Of a stretch of 64,000 nucleotides of DNA, positions 33,345 to 42,638 are shown one piece after another. Made by a program: the position numbers and the translations under genes. Below the pieces are notes generated by a model, which was given only the letters and a program-made list of their open reading frames with translations, was not told the origin of the DNA and searched no databases. The stretch lies in NCBI RefSeq assembly GCF_024181385.1, contig NZ_CP051305.1, positions 2,046,001 to 2,110,000 on the forward strand, written 5' to 3'. This DNA comes from Treponema sp. OMZ 798 (GTDB lineage: Bacteria; Spirochaetota; Spirochaetia; Treponematales; Treponemataceae). Each line of letters starts with the position of its first letter. Positions within the stretch are counted from its first letter, which is position 1.

Positions 33345-36158
33345 TTAAAAAGAAACGTTCTGAGCCCAGAAAGGCTTTAAACTTTCCATGTCTTCATCGG
33401 CATAGACTCTTTCTTTCCATTCTTCATTCGTCAGGCGGTTATAAATGTCCTGTTCAAACTCGTAATAGTTAAAACAATAACCGACAGCTATCCGCTTTCC
33501 GCCTTGAGCATCGTTTAAGGGCACGTAAATTCTGTAGGGAATACCGACGGCCGTTTCAAGGACAAAGCCATCTTCCGCATTTGTAAAAACATCTGCAACC
33601 AAGGCCATGCGAAGCTGCTCAGGCTCAACATGTGCATTTATCGAAGGCATAAGAATACGGGCCAAGAAGGCCGGCATAACTGTTATCCATTTTAAGTCTG
33701 CTTCAGAAACGGGCTTATCTGCAATTTCAAGCTTAACGATATCGGCTGCATGCAAGGCCGTTTTTTTAAACATTTCAAGCTTTTGCAAATTCTTTTCATC
33801 TATAAGCTTATAAGGCTTTAATGCATTTATAAGAACATCCACAGAAGAAGCTGCGTTTTCCCAAAATGCTAAGTTAGGTTCTATATAATGCACAGGATCG
33901 GGAACCTTCTTTATCCTATAGGTAAGATCGGCAGCGGGGCCGCCTCCAAGTTCTGCAAAAGCCTGCTTTGTATATAGAATAGTATCATGCCTTAGCTCGG
34001 TCCATGTCCCGTGAGCTGACAATAAGGACTTTACACTCCATGCGGGGCTTTCGGTAAAATAAAAACCTGAACCTTGTTCAAAGCGGACTTGCAGTGCTAT
34101 CTCGTTCAATGTTTTACCGTAATAGGTTTTTCCCAATACTTTATCGGGAGAAGATACGGCTTCTTTTGCAATTTTATCGAGAACCGGTTTTAGCTCGGGA
34201 AAATCGGAATAATCTTTTTGCAGCAATAAATCGGCAGACCTTGAGCCTAAAGCCTTCATAATATCGAGCCCCTTCACATGGGTGCGGCCGTACATCCTAG
34301 GCGAGCTTACCAAACCGTGAACATAAGAGTCAAAAGTAAACCTCTGCCCGAAAAGTCTCCAGCCCATAGGGGGCTTTCGTTCTTTATCGCTTCCTTCGGC
34401 AGCCATGTAGAAAACGGAAGAACCTACTATCGCAGGAGGGCTTAATTTTTCGTGAGCCGACTTCATAAATGCGAGCAGGTTGTTTTTATCGCCTGCCCAT
34501 TTTTCAAAGTCTTTTACATCATAGCTTTTCCAAAGGGGCAAGACTTCTTTAAAAGAAAGGTCATCGGATAAACCGATTAAATCGGTTATAGGATCAAAAA
34601 GAGCTGCCCATTTTTTATAAAGCTCTTCATCATTTTTTACAAGCTCGGTAATCAAAAGAGCTATGGGCTCCATGTGTAAGGTCAATGCATCTGCATCTGA
34701 AGCGGCCGTTCCGTCTTGTGCTAAAACTTGAGGCCCCTTATCGACAATTAAAAAATGGGTGCGGCCGAACCACATCATAGCCCTAAAATAAGCGGACAAG
34801 ATGCCGTTTTTTGTGTAGTGCCCTCTCGGTTTATATTGGGAGTAATCTTCTTTTGTAAAAACTCCGTCCTCAAATGTAAAAAGCGGAGAAACTGACAGGC
34901 CTTGGGCCTTATCTATAAGATTTATTTCTTCACTTACCGTTTTAGGATATTTTGCAAGAACTTCATCTTTCTTGGGTTCTTTATAAACAGTCTCATCGGA
35001 GCCGTACTTATTTTTTTCAACTACAGCTTTAGGAGCAAGTTCCAATAGGGCGCGGGCAACTTGAAAATAAAGTTTAGCCTTTTCTAAGGTTTCAGGTCCT
35101 GCTGTCGGAAAGCCTTTTTGATTTACATTATTTAAACCGGCTTCAAAGGCTGCTACAAATTCAAGCAGTCTAGGCGCAAAAAAATTCTCTTCAATATTTT
35201 GTAAGGTTCTGTCAAAAAGAAGATGCTTTGCATGGGCCATTAAATCGGTTGTAATAAAAAGCGTAGTGCCGTCTTCTCTGAGAAGAGTTCCGTTATAATT
35301 ATCTTCATATGAATCATAATGATAACCGTAATGATTTCTATACAAGGCAATCATATCATCCCCGGCCATCATATGCAGATAATATTCATCCGGCTTAACT
35401 TTTTCAAAAATTAACCTATCCCTTTCCAAGAGGGCCTGATGATCCTTGCTTAAAAAATCATAACCGAATACCGTGTAAAATTCTTTAGGCGCACCATTTG
35501 TTAAATACCGCATAGAAATCATTTGATTTTTTTTCAAATCATTGCCCATACCTGTAAGGTCGGCTCCAAAAACAAGTCCTTTTTCTCCGTTCCAGGTTGT
35601 GCGGTAAAAATAGTTTTGATTTTCTTGAAAGCTAAAAACACCGAAATCGAATTCATCATTTTCATCTTTAGGCGGAAGTTTTACAAAATCTTCTTCAATG
35701 TTCAAAACTGTTCCAAACGGAATCGGAATTCCTTTAGGCAGTTTTTCTAAGTCTTCTTCAGATTTTAATTCTGCATTAGGATAGAACAAACAAACATCGC
35801 TTCCGACAACAGCTGTCTTTCCTTCTTTCACCTCATTAAAGGGGAAATCTTTAAAAACAAGTTTATCTTTTAAATATTTTTGATGAGCCTTAGGTGCATT
35901 CGGTTTTTTTTCAAATTCTGCATTCAAAAGACTGTTGTAGATTATCTCTTCTATGTTCTTTTTTGAAGCAGCACCTTCTTCAGTTTTTTCAGACTCTGAT
36001 ACTTCGCCGACAGCCTCTGCCGGCAATTCGGCAGTATCAGCCTTATCGGCAGCCGGTTCATTTTTTTCTTTTGCATTACAAGAAAAAAAAGATAAAACAC
36101 AAATAAACAATACAGACATAAAAATAAGGCCTAGGCCCTTCTTTTTAAATTGAAACAT
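33345..36158 (-). CDS. DUF3160-family lipoprotein
   Basis: The 937-residue protein starts at the ATG at 36158, behind GGAGGA. The signal ends FICVLSFFSC, so it should be a lipoprotein. An acidic low-complexity stretch (~residues 30-70) follows. The large body matches DUF3160 proteins found in spirochaetes and a few other phyla (RNHYGYHYDSYED, FITTDLMAHAKHLLFDRTL, GRTHVKGLDIMKALGS, WTELRHDTILYTKQA). The fold and role are undescribed; an outer-surface or periplasmic location is inferred. It stands as a single gene with the MEMO-type gene 31 bp downstream. Confidence 0.85.
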   Translation of the reverse strand: MFQFKKKGLGLIFMSVLFICVLSFFSCNAKEKNEPAADKADTAELPAEAVGEVSESEKTEEGAASKKNIEEIIYNSLLNAEFEKKPNAPKAHQKYLKDKLVFKDFPFNEVKEGKTAVVGSDVCLFYPNAELKSEEDLEKLPKGIPIPFGTVLNIEEDFVKLPPKDENDEFDFGVFSFQENQNYFYRTTWNGEKGLVFGADLTGMGNDLKKNQMISMRYLTNGAPKEFYTVFGYDFLSKDHQALLERDRLIFEKVKPDEYYLHMMAGDDMIALYRNHYGYHYDSYEDNYNGTLLREDGTTLFITTDLMAHAKHLLFDRTLQNIEENFFAPRLLEFVAAFEAGLNNVNQKGFPTAGPETLEKAKLYFQVARALLELAPKAVVEKNKYGSDETVYKEPKKDEVLAKYPKTVSEEINLIDKAQGLSVSPLFTFEDGVFTKEDYSQYKPRGHYTKNGILSAYFRAMMWFGRTHFLIVDKGPQVLAQDGTAASDADALTLHMEPIALLITELVKNDEELYKKWAALFDPITDLIGLSDDLSFKEVLPLWKSYDVKDFEKWAGDKNNLLAFMKSAHEKLSPPAIVGSSVFYMAAEGSDKERKPPMGWRLFGQRFTFDSYVHGLVSSPRMYGRTHVKGLDIMKALGSRSADLLLQKDYSDFPELKPVLDKIAKEAVSSPDKVLGKTYYGKTLNEIALQVRFEQGSGFYFTESPAWSVKSLLSAHGTWTELRHDTILYTKQAFAELGGGPAADLTYRIKKVPDPVHYIEPNLAFWENAASSVDVLINALKPYKLIDEKNLQKLEMFKKTALHAADIVKLEIADKPVSEADLKWITVMPAFLARILMPSINAHVEPEQLRMALVADVFTNAEDGFVLETAVGIPYRIYVPLNDAQGGKRIAVGYCFNYYEFEQDIYNRLTNEEWKERVYADEDMESLKPFWAQNVSF

Positions 36159-36266
36159 TTTAAAATTCCTCCGTAAAAAACGTGATGTAATCATAGCACA
36201 AACGAACCCGATTGACAAGCTAAACCAAAAAAAAGAAAATACTCCTTTTAAGAGAATACAAAACTT

Positions 36267-37325
36267 ATGCTAAAATATGACCTGCGTATAAAATTATTAA
36301 AAGGCAAAGCTTGGCTCGCCGTTCCTCAGTTTGAAAATCATCTTCTTGACGAGTTAGGAATTCCGCATGGTACGGCTCCTATGGAGATTAAAAATCTTCC
36401 CAAAGATGCTGCTGTCTATGGTAACATAGTGTACAGGGAAAATTTTCCGAAAGATATTTTTTGGAACCGCCTTTGTATGGAAGAACCATTTATAGCGGAG
36501 TTTTCGAGCATAAGCGAGGCCGCCGATATTTTGCGCTCAATCCAAAGAAACTGGGCCTTTGTCCCTTTTAACTGTTTTAGGCGGGCAGATCTCATCGAAA
36601 AAAAACTGCCCTTTATAAGCAAAAAAGAAAGGGACTTTCCCTACGATGTTCCTTTAGCAGAAATGGGAATCTGGACCCTCTTAAATGAAAATCAAATTTT
36701 TGCGTCGGCCAAAACTTCAAGTCCCTTTCCCCGCGGAGAAATTTTCTTTAAGGAAGATAAGATAAATCCGCCTAGCCGGGCCTACTTAAAAATGTGGGAA
36801 GCCTTGACCCTCTTAAATTTTTACCTAAAAAAGCACCAAGAAAAAAACGGTCTTATTGAAAAAAGCAAAACCTTACCCGCAGAGGTTTCCAAAAACGCCC
36901 CTTCCCTGCCGGCAGCCGATTCAATCTGCCTTGATGCCGGAGCCTGCCCCGGAGGCTGGAGCTGGGTCTTGGACAGTTTAGGCTGCAAAATTATCGCAAT
37001 CGACAGAAGTCCCTTGCGCCCCGATTTAATGGCAAAGAAAAATATAGAATTTATAAAGCATGATGCCTTTACCTTAAAACCTGAAGAGATCGGAAAGGTA
37101 GATTGGCTTTGCTCGGATGTAATCTGTTATCCTCCGAGACTTTATGAATGGATTATAAAATGGATTGAATCGGGACTTTGCGAAAAATTTATCTGCACGA
37201 TAAAGATGCAGGGAGAACCCGATAACGAAACCGTAAAAAAATTTGCGGCAATTCCGAACTCAAAGATAGTTCATCTTACGGCGAACAAGCACGAGCTCAC
37301 CTGGCTAAAAGCCCCATTCATATAA
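36267..37325 (+). CDS. RlmM-like/FtsJ-type methyltransferase
   Basis: The 352-residue protein has a C-terminal Rossmann domain with SAM motif LDAGACPGGWSWVLDSLGC (~residues 216-234), WLCSDVICYPPR, CTIKMQG and a final HELTWL block. This is the order seen in the FtsJ/RlmM 2'-O-methyltransferases (the Lys-Asp-Lys-Glu-type residues can be proposed). The N-terminal ~130 residues include RNWAFVPFNCFRRA and resemble a THUMP-like RNA-binding region. Likely an rRNA 2'-O-methyltransferase; the exact target is not proven. No SD is seen. Confidence 0.75.
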   Translation: MLKYDLRIKLLKGKAWLAVPQFENHLLDELGIPHGTAPMEIKNLPKDAAVYGNIVYRENFPKDIFWNRLCMEEPFIAEFSSISEAADILRSIQRNWAFVPFNCFRRADLIEKKLPFISKKERDFPYDVPLAEMGIWTLLNENQIFASAKTSSPFPRGEIFFKEDKINPPSRAYLKMWEALTLLNFYLKKHQEKNGLIEKSKTLPAEVSKNAPSLPAADSICLDAGACPGGWSWVLDSLGCKIIAIDRSPLRPDLMAKKNIEFIKHDAFTLKPEEIGKVDWLCSDVICYPPRLYEWIIKWIESGLCEKFICTIKMQGEPDNETVKKFAAIPNSKIVHLTANKHELTWLKAPFI

Positions 37326-37335
37326 CTGTTAATGC

Positions 37336-37980
37336 TTACTTACCAAAAAAACTGCGCTGTCCGGCTTTTACCCATCGGCCGGGACTTTTGGATAAAACGG
37401 GAAGCTCCAGTTGATTGCATATCCAATCGGCAAAGACCTCATCTTCAAAGCCTTCAAGCTTTACCAAAAGAGTCTGCACTCCGGGAAGCTCAGCCTTTCT
37501 TACGGCATCAACCGTTTCTTCTGCAATACGGGCAAAGGCTGCCGAGGCTGCCGAAATATTAGGATTACCGCAAGGCACGTCCGCATCACGGTGAACAAAG
37601 ACTAAACGGCCTTGCGCTTTTTTTATATAGTAGTTTTTTAAAACAAAGGAAAGAGCGGCATTCGCAGAAACAAGGTCGCTTATCGTATTGTCTATAGAAA
37701 GGGCATCCGTCCCCGGATATATTTTGGAATAAGCAGGAGCATCAAAAATCAAAATCGACGTATCGGCCGCGATATTTATATTTTTTAATTTAAGGGGAAT
37801 AGCCTGAAGAGAAAAAAGGGATGAGCGGTTCCATTCTATTTCGGTGGTAACACCGCTTTCTTTATTATCTTCTTTATACTCCGAACTCAAACACACCTTT
37901 AAACCCTTATCTCTAAGGCGGTTTGCAAGCTCTTGTGAAAACTTTAGCCTATTATCCGTAATAAAAATTCCTGAATCCAT
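37336..37980 (-). CDS. Degenerate SDR-like protein
   Basis: The 214-residue protein starts MDSGIFITDNRLKFSQELANRL, has ADTSILIFDAPAYSK, then a helix with NYYIKKAQGRLVFVH and an IAEETVDAVRKAELPGVQTLLVKLEG segment. This resembles a short-chain dehydrogenase scaffold. The glycine-rich NAD motif and the Tyr-x3-Lys pair are not convincing, so it may be non-enzymatic. A promoter-like TTGACG-18-TATAGT ends only 5 nt before the ATG. Confidence 0.55.
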   Translation of the reverse strand: MDSGIFITDNRLKFSQELANRLRDKGLKVCLSSEYKEDNKESGVTTEIEWNRSSLFSLQAIPLKLKNINIAADTSILIFDAPAYSKIYPGTDALSIDNTISDLVSANAALSFVLKNYYIKKAQGRLVFVHRDADVPCGNPNISAASAAFARIAEETVDAVRKAELPGVQTLLVKLEGFEDEVFADWICNQLELPVLSKSPGRWVKAGQRSFFGK

Positions 37981-38047
37981 ACTCAACTATACCATAATTA
38001 ACTGTCTGCCGTCAATGACTTATCTAATCTGTAAACAAAAGTTTACT

Positions 38048-38926
38048 TTATTTTTGCTTAAAGCCGAGACCGTAAACCTCCTGCATATCGCAGACCATTA
38101 TAAAAGCCTTTTCGTCGATTTCGGTTATTATTTCTTTTGCTCTTACAAATTGCGCACGGCTTACAACGCAGAGAAGTACAGGCCTATCCTGCTTTGAATA
38201 CATACCCTCTCCTCGAAGAAGGGTAACACCTCTTTCAAGCTGACTCATAAGAGCTTCGCCGATTTCTTCGGGCTTAGAACTGACAATGAAAAAGCCCTTA
38301 AAATAACCGAAACCGTCAAGAATCATGTCGGCTATCTTTGTACAAAAGAAAAGAGCTATTAAAGAATAAAGCGAAGTGTTCGGGTTATTATCTACAACAC
38401 CTGCAAAGATTACTATTACAAAGTCGGCTATGGCCATTCCCTTTGCAATACTTAAGCCCGGAAAATGCTTGTTTACAATAGCTCCGGCAAGGTCGGTTCC
38501 GCCCGTCGTAGCTCCGCACTTAAACACAAAGCCCAAACCTACACCTAAAAGAATTCCTCCGAAGGTTGCCTGCAAAAAAAGATCATTGGTAAACACAAAA
38601 TCTTGAGGCAAAACAGCCAAGACTCCCGAAAGCACCAAAATAGAATAAAGGGTATAAACAGCAGACTTTTTACCCAAAAGTTTTGCACCAAAAATAAATA
38701 AGGGTACGTTTATGACCAAATTCGATATGTATACCCTTATGCCGGTCAACTTTTCGATTGCAACCGACAAACCGCTCACCCCTCCCGGTGCAATTGTTCC
38801 GGGAATAAGAAAAAACTGCAATGCAACCGCAGCAAGGACGCTTCCAACAGTAACCCAAAAGATATCCAGTAACGAGCCTATAACAAATTTTGTAGAAAGG
38901 TGTTTGGCAGGTAATATTTTTTTCAT
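38048..38926 (-). CDS. YitT-family membrane protein (DUF161/DUF2179)
   Basis: The 292-residue protein has five to six hydrophobic segments in the N-terminal two thirds, including QFFLIPGTIAPGGVSGLSVA and GVGLGFVFKCGATTGGTDLAG, which are typical of YitT proteins. A C-terminal cytosolic DUF2179 domain follows (ERGVTLLRGEGMYSKQDRPV, VCDMQEVYGLGF). Function uncertain; transport or nucleotide sensing is suspected for the family. The ATG at 38926 is chosen because GGAGA is too close to the ATG at 38935. Confidence 0.88.
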   Translation of the reverse strand: MKKILPAKHLSTKFVIGSLLDIFWVTVGSVLAAVALQFFLIPGTIAPGGVSGLSVAIEKLTGIRVYISNLVINVPLFIFGAKLLGKKSAVYTLYSILVLSGVLAVLPQDFVFTNDLFLQATFGGILLGVGLGFVFKCGATTGGTDLAGAIVNKHFPGLSIAKGMAIADFVIVIFAGVVDNNPNTSLYSLIALFFCTKIADMILDGFGYFKGFFIVSSKPEEIGEALMSQLERGVTLLRGEGMYSKQDRPVLLCVVSRAQFVRAKEIITEIDEKAFIMVCDMQEVYGLGFKQK

Positions 38927-39003
38927 AATATACATTCTCCAAATTGGAAATATACTACATCATTTTATTAAAAAAATCAACATATCACTTTGACACATGA
39001 TTG

Positions 39004-39059
39004 CAAATGTCGAAGGACGAAGTACAATTAAGCATTTGACACTTGAACTTCGACATTTG
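39004..39059. repeat. 12-bp inverted repeat in the YitT-DUF45 gap
   Basis: CAAATGTCGAAG (39004-39015) is matched by its exact complement CTTCGACATTTG (39048-39059). Around it are partial direct copies (TTGACACATGA/TTGACACTTGA, and ATTCGACATTTT at 39069-39080). No gene is visible in this ~180-bp gap. Confidence 0.5.
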
Positions 39060-39106
39060 TCGTTTACCATTCGACATTTTAATCATTCGACCAAGGGTTT
39101 CTCTCC

Positions 39107-39802
39107 TTAATACTCTTCCGAATTCAACATCTTCACCCTTTCTTTCCAATCGGGGAGGTATTTAGTCATATATCGCTTAAAGCGCTCGTTATGAAGCCTT
39201 TCTTTAAAATGAACAAACTCGTGAACCAGCACCATCTCGGCACATTCGCAAGGGAGGGCGGCTAGCTTTGTGTTTAAGGTGATTATGCCCGTATAAGAAT
39301 TGCATGAGCCCCACTTGCTTTTCATATCCCTGTATTTTATCTCGGAGGCGGTTTCTTTTATCTTGGCTTCCCAAAAGGGGAGGATTTCTTCAACATAAAG
39401 CTCAAGCTCCTTTTTATAAAGGCGGTTTAAGATTGAAGGGCGTTTTTTGGGATCGGCTCCGGGAGGCTCTTTTAAATAGATAAAATCGTCATCGACTGCA
39501 ATGCCTGCATTTTTTTTAGCCTTTAGTATTTTGATCTTATAATCGGCACCCCATAAACTTACCGTAGAGCCGTCCTTCAATGAGGCCTTTACATTCTTCT
39601 TAAAAATCTTTTCTTCTATCCGCTCTTGATGTTTTTTTATCCATGCAATATTTTCTTTGACAAAATCCAAGGCCTTGCTTTGAGGATAGTTTTTTGGAAC
39701 ATGGATACAGGGGATGGCCGTTTTAGGCGATACGGTAAGTCTGAGCTTCCGCCCCTTGGATTTTGCCCATTCGATTTCTACCCCTTCTATTTTAATCATC
39801 AT
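39107..39802 (-). CDS. YgjP/DUF45-type zinc metalloprotease
   Basis: The 231-residue protein has the zinc motif VLVHEFVHFKERLHNERF (HEFVH plus a downstream His/Glu region), preceded by SKWGSCNSYTGIITLNTKL, which is diagnostic of the YgjP/DUF45 family. The cytoplasmic protein resembles SprT-type proteases; substrate unknown. The start overlaps the stop of the DUF2804 gene (ATGATG), which indicates coupling. Confidence 0.88.
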   Translation of the reverse strand: MMIKIEGVEIEWAKSKGRKLRLTVSPKTAIPCIHVPKNYPQSKALDFVKENIAWIKKHQERIEEKIFKKNVKASLKDGSTVSLWGADYKIKILKAKKNAGIAVDDDFIYLKEPPGADPKKRPSILNRLYKKELELYVEEILPFWEAKIKETASEIKYRDMKSKWGSCNSYTGIITLNTKLAALPCECAEMVLVHEFVHFKERLHNERFKRYMTKYLPDWKERVKMLNSEEY

Positions 39803-40869
39803 ATTCTAAGATTGTATTTTTTGGCGATGCCAGGAAAGGATTTTAGTTTTAGCTCTTCTCCGTCGGCCGTCAAAAGGGTTCCTTCAAAATGACCGTAAAC
39901 GGTGCTGTACTCAGTCCTAAAAACGGCAGCATTTACTCGCTTGTAGTTTTTTGAAACAGGAAAAAATACAAGGTCTACCATGCTTTCGGTATCCTGTATT
40001 ATCCATTTTCCCATGATACCGAAGGGACGGGTAATTTTAACGGGAGGAAGAGGGGTACGCTTCCCGTCATAGAGCATCATATTGTCGTTGTATTTATTGC
40101 TGTCGGCTGCTATCGAATTTGCAAGATAAAAAACCAAGGATTTGCCGTCGAACTTACCGAGTCCGTTTACAAGGGTGCGCTTTGACCTAAACCCGGTGTA
40201 AGCCTTTCTCACATCAAAAACCCCTACGGCTGTCTCTTTTTTTAGCTGAATGTCTTCGTTATAACCCAAACTTATCCAGCCCTTTACGGTACCGGTCTGC
40301 ATGTACATGGCCATACAGCGGCGGCTTACATAGTTAGGAATTACGCAGGAGAAATCTACAGCTTCCTTATCCCGAATATCCAAATCAAGACGGCCCTCAC
40401 AGGAGGGGCGGGAGTCGCGGGCTAAAAAGTCAAAGTCGGCATGAAGCTTCCCGTGGGAAAGACGGGAAAAGATACGGGCATATCTATAAGGTTTCCGGCA
40501 GGCTGTAACACTGTAGCTTATGTGCTTTGGGATATGAATAAAGCCGCCCGGCAGGTATTGCCTGTAGGCATATTTTTGCTGAGTTTTACGAACCCAAAAG
40601 GTTGTTTCCATAAAGGAGAAGATATAGCACGAAAAAAAGGCCATTTCTCCTATTACCTCATCATCGCAAAACAAAAACCTCATCGTTCCCGAAATTCGGG
40701 CATTGGAAATTATCCTAGGGAGGGGCAAATTACCGAAAACCCGATAGAGCCCTCTTATATCGAATTTTTTAAAGCAGCCTGAAAAGGTTCCGAAATTCGA
40801 TTTTCCGTTTTGGACAGGCTTATCGGGTGCAGGTTCTATCTTGCGCGTGTACAAGTTATCATTAGCCAT
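39799..40869 (-). CDS. DUF2804-family protein
   Basis: The 356-residue protein shows the DUF2804 pattern: WISLGYNEDI...KKETAVGVFDVRKAYTGFRSK in the middle, and the C-terminal AVFRTEYSTVYGHFEGTLLTADGEELKLKSFPGIAKK. No enzymatic motif is recognised; the family looks lipocalin/hydroxylase-like and is uncharacterised. A TAACAT -10-like hexamer lies 7 nt before the ATG and there is no SD. It is coupled to the DUF45 protease. Confidence 0.75.
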   Translation of the reverse strand: MANDNLYTRKIEPAPDKPVQNGKSNFGTFSGCFKKFDIRGLYRVFGNLPLPRIISNARISGTMRFLFCDDEVIGEMAFFSCYIFSFMETTFWVRKTQQKYAYRQYLPGGFIHIPKHISYSVTACRKPYRYARIFSRLSHGKLHADFDFLARDSRPSCEGRLDLDIRDKEAVDFSCVIPNYVSRRCMAMYMQTGTVKGWISLGYNEDIQLKKETAVGVFDVRKAYTGFRSKRTLVNGLGKFDGKSLVFYLANSIAADSNKYNDNMMLYDGKRTPLPPVKITRPFGIMGKWIIQDTESMVDLVFFPVSKNYKRVNAAVFRTEYSTVYGHFEGTLLTADGEELKLKSFPGIAKKYNLRI

Positions 40870-40956
40870 AAAAAGAATGTTAGCACAATTTGCAAAAAAA
40901 TAAAAGCCTTTTCACTAATGAATTTTTAAGTTTTGCAAAGACCTGATTTTCCGGTT

Positions 40957-42618
40957 CTAAATATCGGCTGATCCGTCTTTTACGGTAATAATCTTGTCCG
41001 CCCTAGCCTTTAAGGCTTCGCTTACATGGTGCGAAATTATTATACAGGTTAGTTCCTTTTGGGATAACACGGTATTTTCTATTTCGGCACTTGTTTCCTT
41101 ATCTAAGGCGGAGGTTGCTTCATCCATCAAAAGAATTGGGGAATCCTTTACCAATGCCCTTGCAATGGCTATACGCTGTTTTTCTCCGCCTGAAATTTTC
41201 GAGGCTCCCTCGCCTATCCTTGTTTCAAGTCCGAGAGGAAGACCATCGATAAATCTTTGTAAACCGGCTTTTTTACAAGCATCCTTTATTCTTTCATCGC
41301 TTATTTCTTCATTATAAAGGGCAATATTGTTTTTGATTGTATCGTCAAAGATAAAGGGAGACTGATGCACTACCGAAACAAGCTTAAAATAAGAGGCATC
41401 GGGAATCTTGCGGATATCCGTTCCGTCTATTTTTATAAGCCCCTCATAGCCGGTAAATTTTTTATATAAAAGGCTTAAAAGGGTGGACTTTCCCGAACCG
41501 CTTTCCCCGACAATTAAAACCTTTTCGCCTTTTTTTACGCTAAGATTTATATTTTTTAAGGCAGGAAAAACGCCTCGATTTTCTTCATCTTCTTCATCCT
41601 CGTCATCTTGAGGATAGCTAAAACTCATATTTTCAAAACTTATCGAGTCTTCAAAAGAAGTTTTTGCTTCCACATCTTTGAAAGAGCCGTCCTTTTCTTC
41701 CATGTTTAAAATCTCATCAAGGTCTTTTATTACCGCTTTTGAAGCTAAAAGCGAAGTTATGTAGCGTGTCAGGTTACTCAAAGGGTAAACGATAAAGACA
41801 ACAAGCTGGCTTGCGGCTATTATTACCGAGATTTTAAAAAAGCCCAAGAGAACCAAAACGGCGCCTAAAAAGAAAACGCCTATGTAGGTTATGTTGGAAA
41901 GTAAGTCTCCGAGGCTTCCCATAAAGCCGTTCATGCACATGTCTTTAAAAGAAGCTTTTTTATAACCGGTGTTCGCATTGCGGTGAAGAATCTCGATTTT
42001 TTCCTGAAGGTTATAGGACTTAATCAGATCAAAGGCGGAAAATACTTCTTTTAGGGTAATGGTGTAGTTTTCGCCCCTTTCAATATAGTCTCTTTCGGCC
42101 TTGGCTACAGGCTTCACCGTAAATTTGGGTACAATGAGCTGGATAAGACCGGTAAAAAGCACAAAGAGGGAAAGTCTCCAATCCATAATCGAAAGCCAAA
42201 TAACAGAAACTACCAGCTGTAAAAATGAAGGATAAATTCGGAAGATTGTCCAAAAGTAAGATTCTTCCAGTTTTTCGACATTCTTTGTAAGAAAGGCAAC
42301 ATAGCTTCCCGAATTGCGCGAGGCGTATTCGCCTGTGCTCATGGTTAATATTTTTTTCATCAAGGCTTCCCTCAACGAAAAAACCGCTTGTGCACCTGCT
42401 TTTTCGCGTACCCTTGTAGTCAAAATACCGACCAAAAAGGAGATAAGAAGATAGGCTACTGTGCCTATGAGGTACAAGTGCAGCTTTTCGATAGTTCCGT
42501 TTGTTGCATAGTCTATTGCCAGCATCATCACATACGAAACTCCTACTTCCAACGCAGTGGAAAGGGCCTGCAAGACAAGGTATAAAACCATATACCATGT
42601 CTTTAAAAATTTGAACAT
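40957..42618 (-). CDS. ABC exporter (fused permease-ATPase)
   Basis: The 553-residue protein has six membrane segments, then an ATPase with Walker A GESGSGKST, signature ISGGEKQRI, Walker B ILLMDEATSALD and the H-loop ISHH. An unusual run of acidic residues (DDEDEEDEENRG) sits between the first beta strand of the ATPase and the Walker A. The SD is GGAGGAA. As a lone half-transporter it would work as a homodimer, unless it pairs with another in the genome. Substrate unknown. Confidence 0.88.
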   Translation of the reverse strand: MFKFLKTWYMVLYLVLQALSTALEVGVSYVMMLAIDYATNGTIEKLHLYLIGTVAYLLISFLVGILTTRVREKAGAQAVFSLREALMKKILTMSTGEYASRNSGSYVAFLTKNVEKLEESYFWTIFRIYPSFLQLVVSVIWLSIMDWRLSLFVLFTGLIQLIVPKFTVKPVAKAERDYIERGENYTITLKEVFSAFDLIKSYNLQEKIEILHRNANTGYKKASFKDMCMNGFMGSLGDLLSNITYIGVFFLGAVLVLLGFFKISVIIAASQLVVFIVYPLSNLTRYITSLLASKAVIKDLDEILNMEEKDGSFKDVEAKTSFEDSISFENMSFSYPQDDEDEEDEENRGVFPALKNINLSVKKGEKVLIVGESGSGKSTLLSLLYKKFTGYEGLIKIDGTDIRKIPDASYFKLVSVVHQSPFIFDDTIKNNIALYNEEISDERIKDACKKAGLQRFIDGLPLGLETRIGEGASKISGGEKQRIAIARALVKDSPILLMDEATSALDKETSAEIENTVLSQKELTCIIISHHVSEALKARADKIITVKDGSADI

Positions 42619-42638
42619 AATGTTCCTCCAAAATATTT

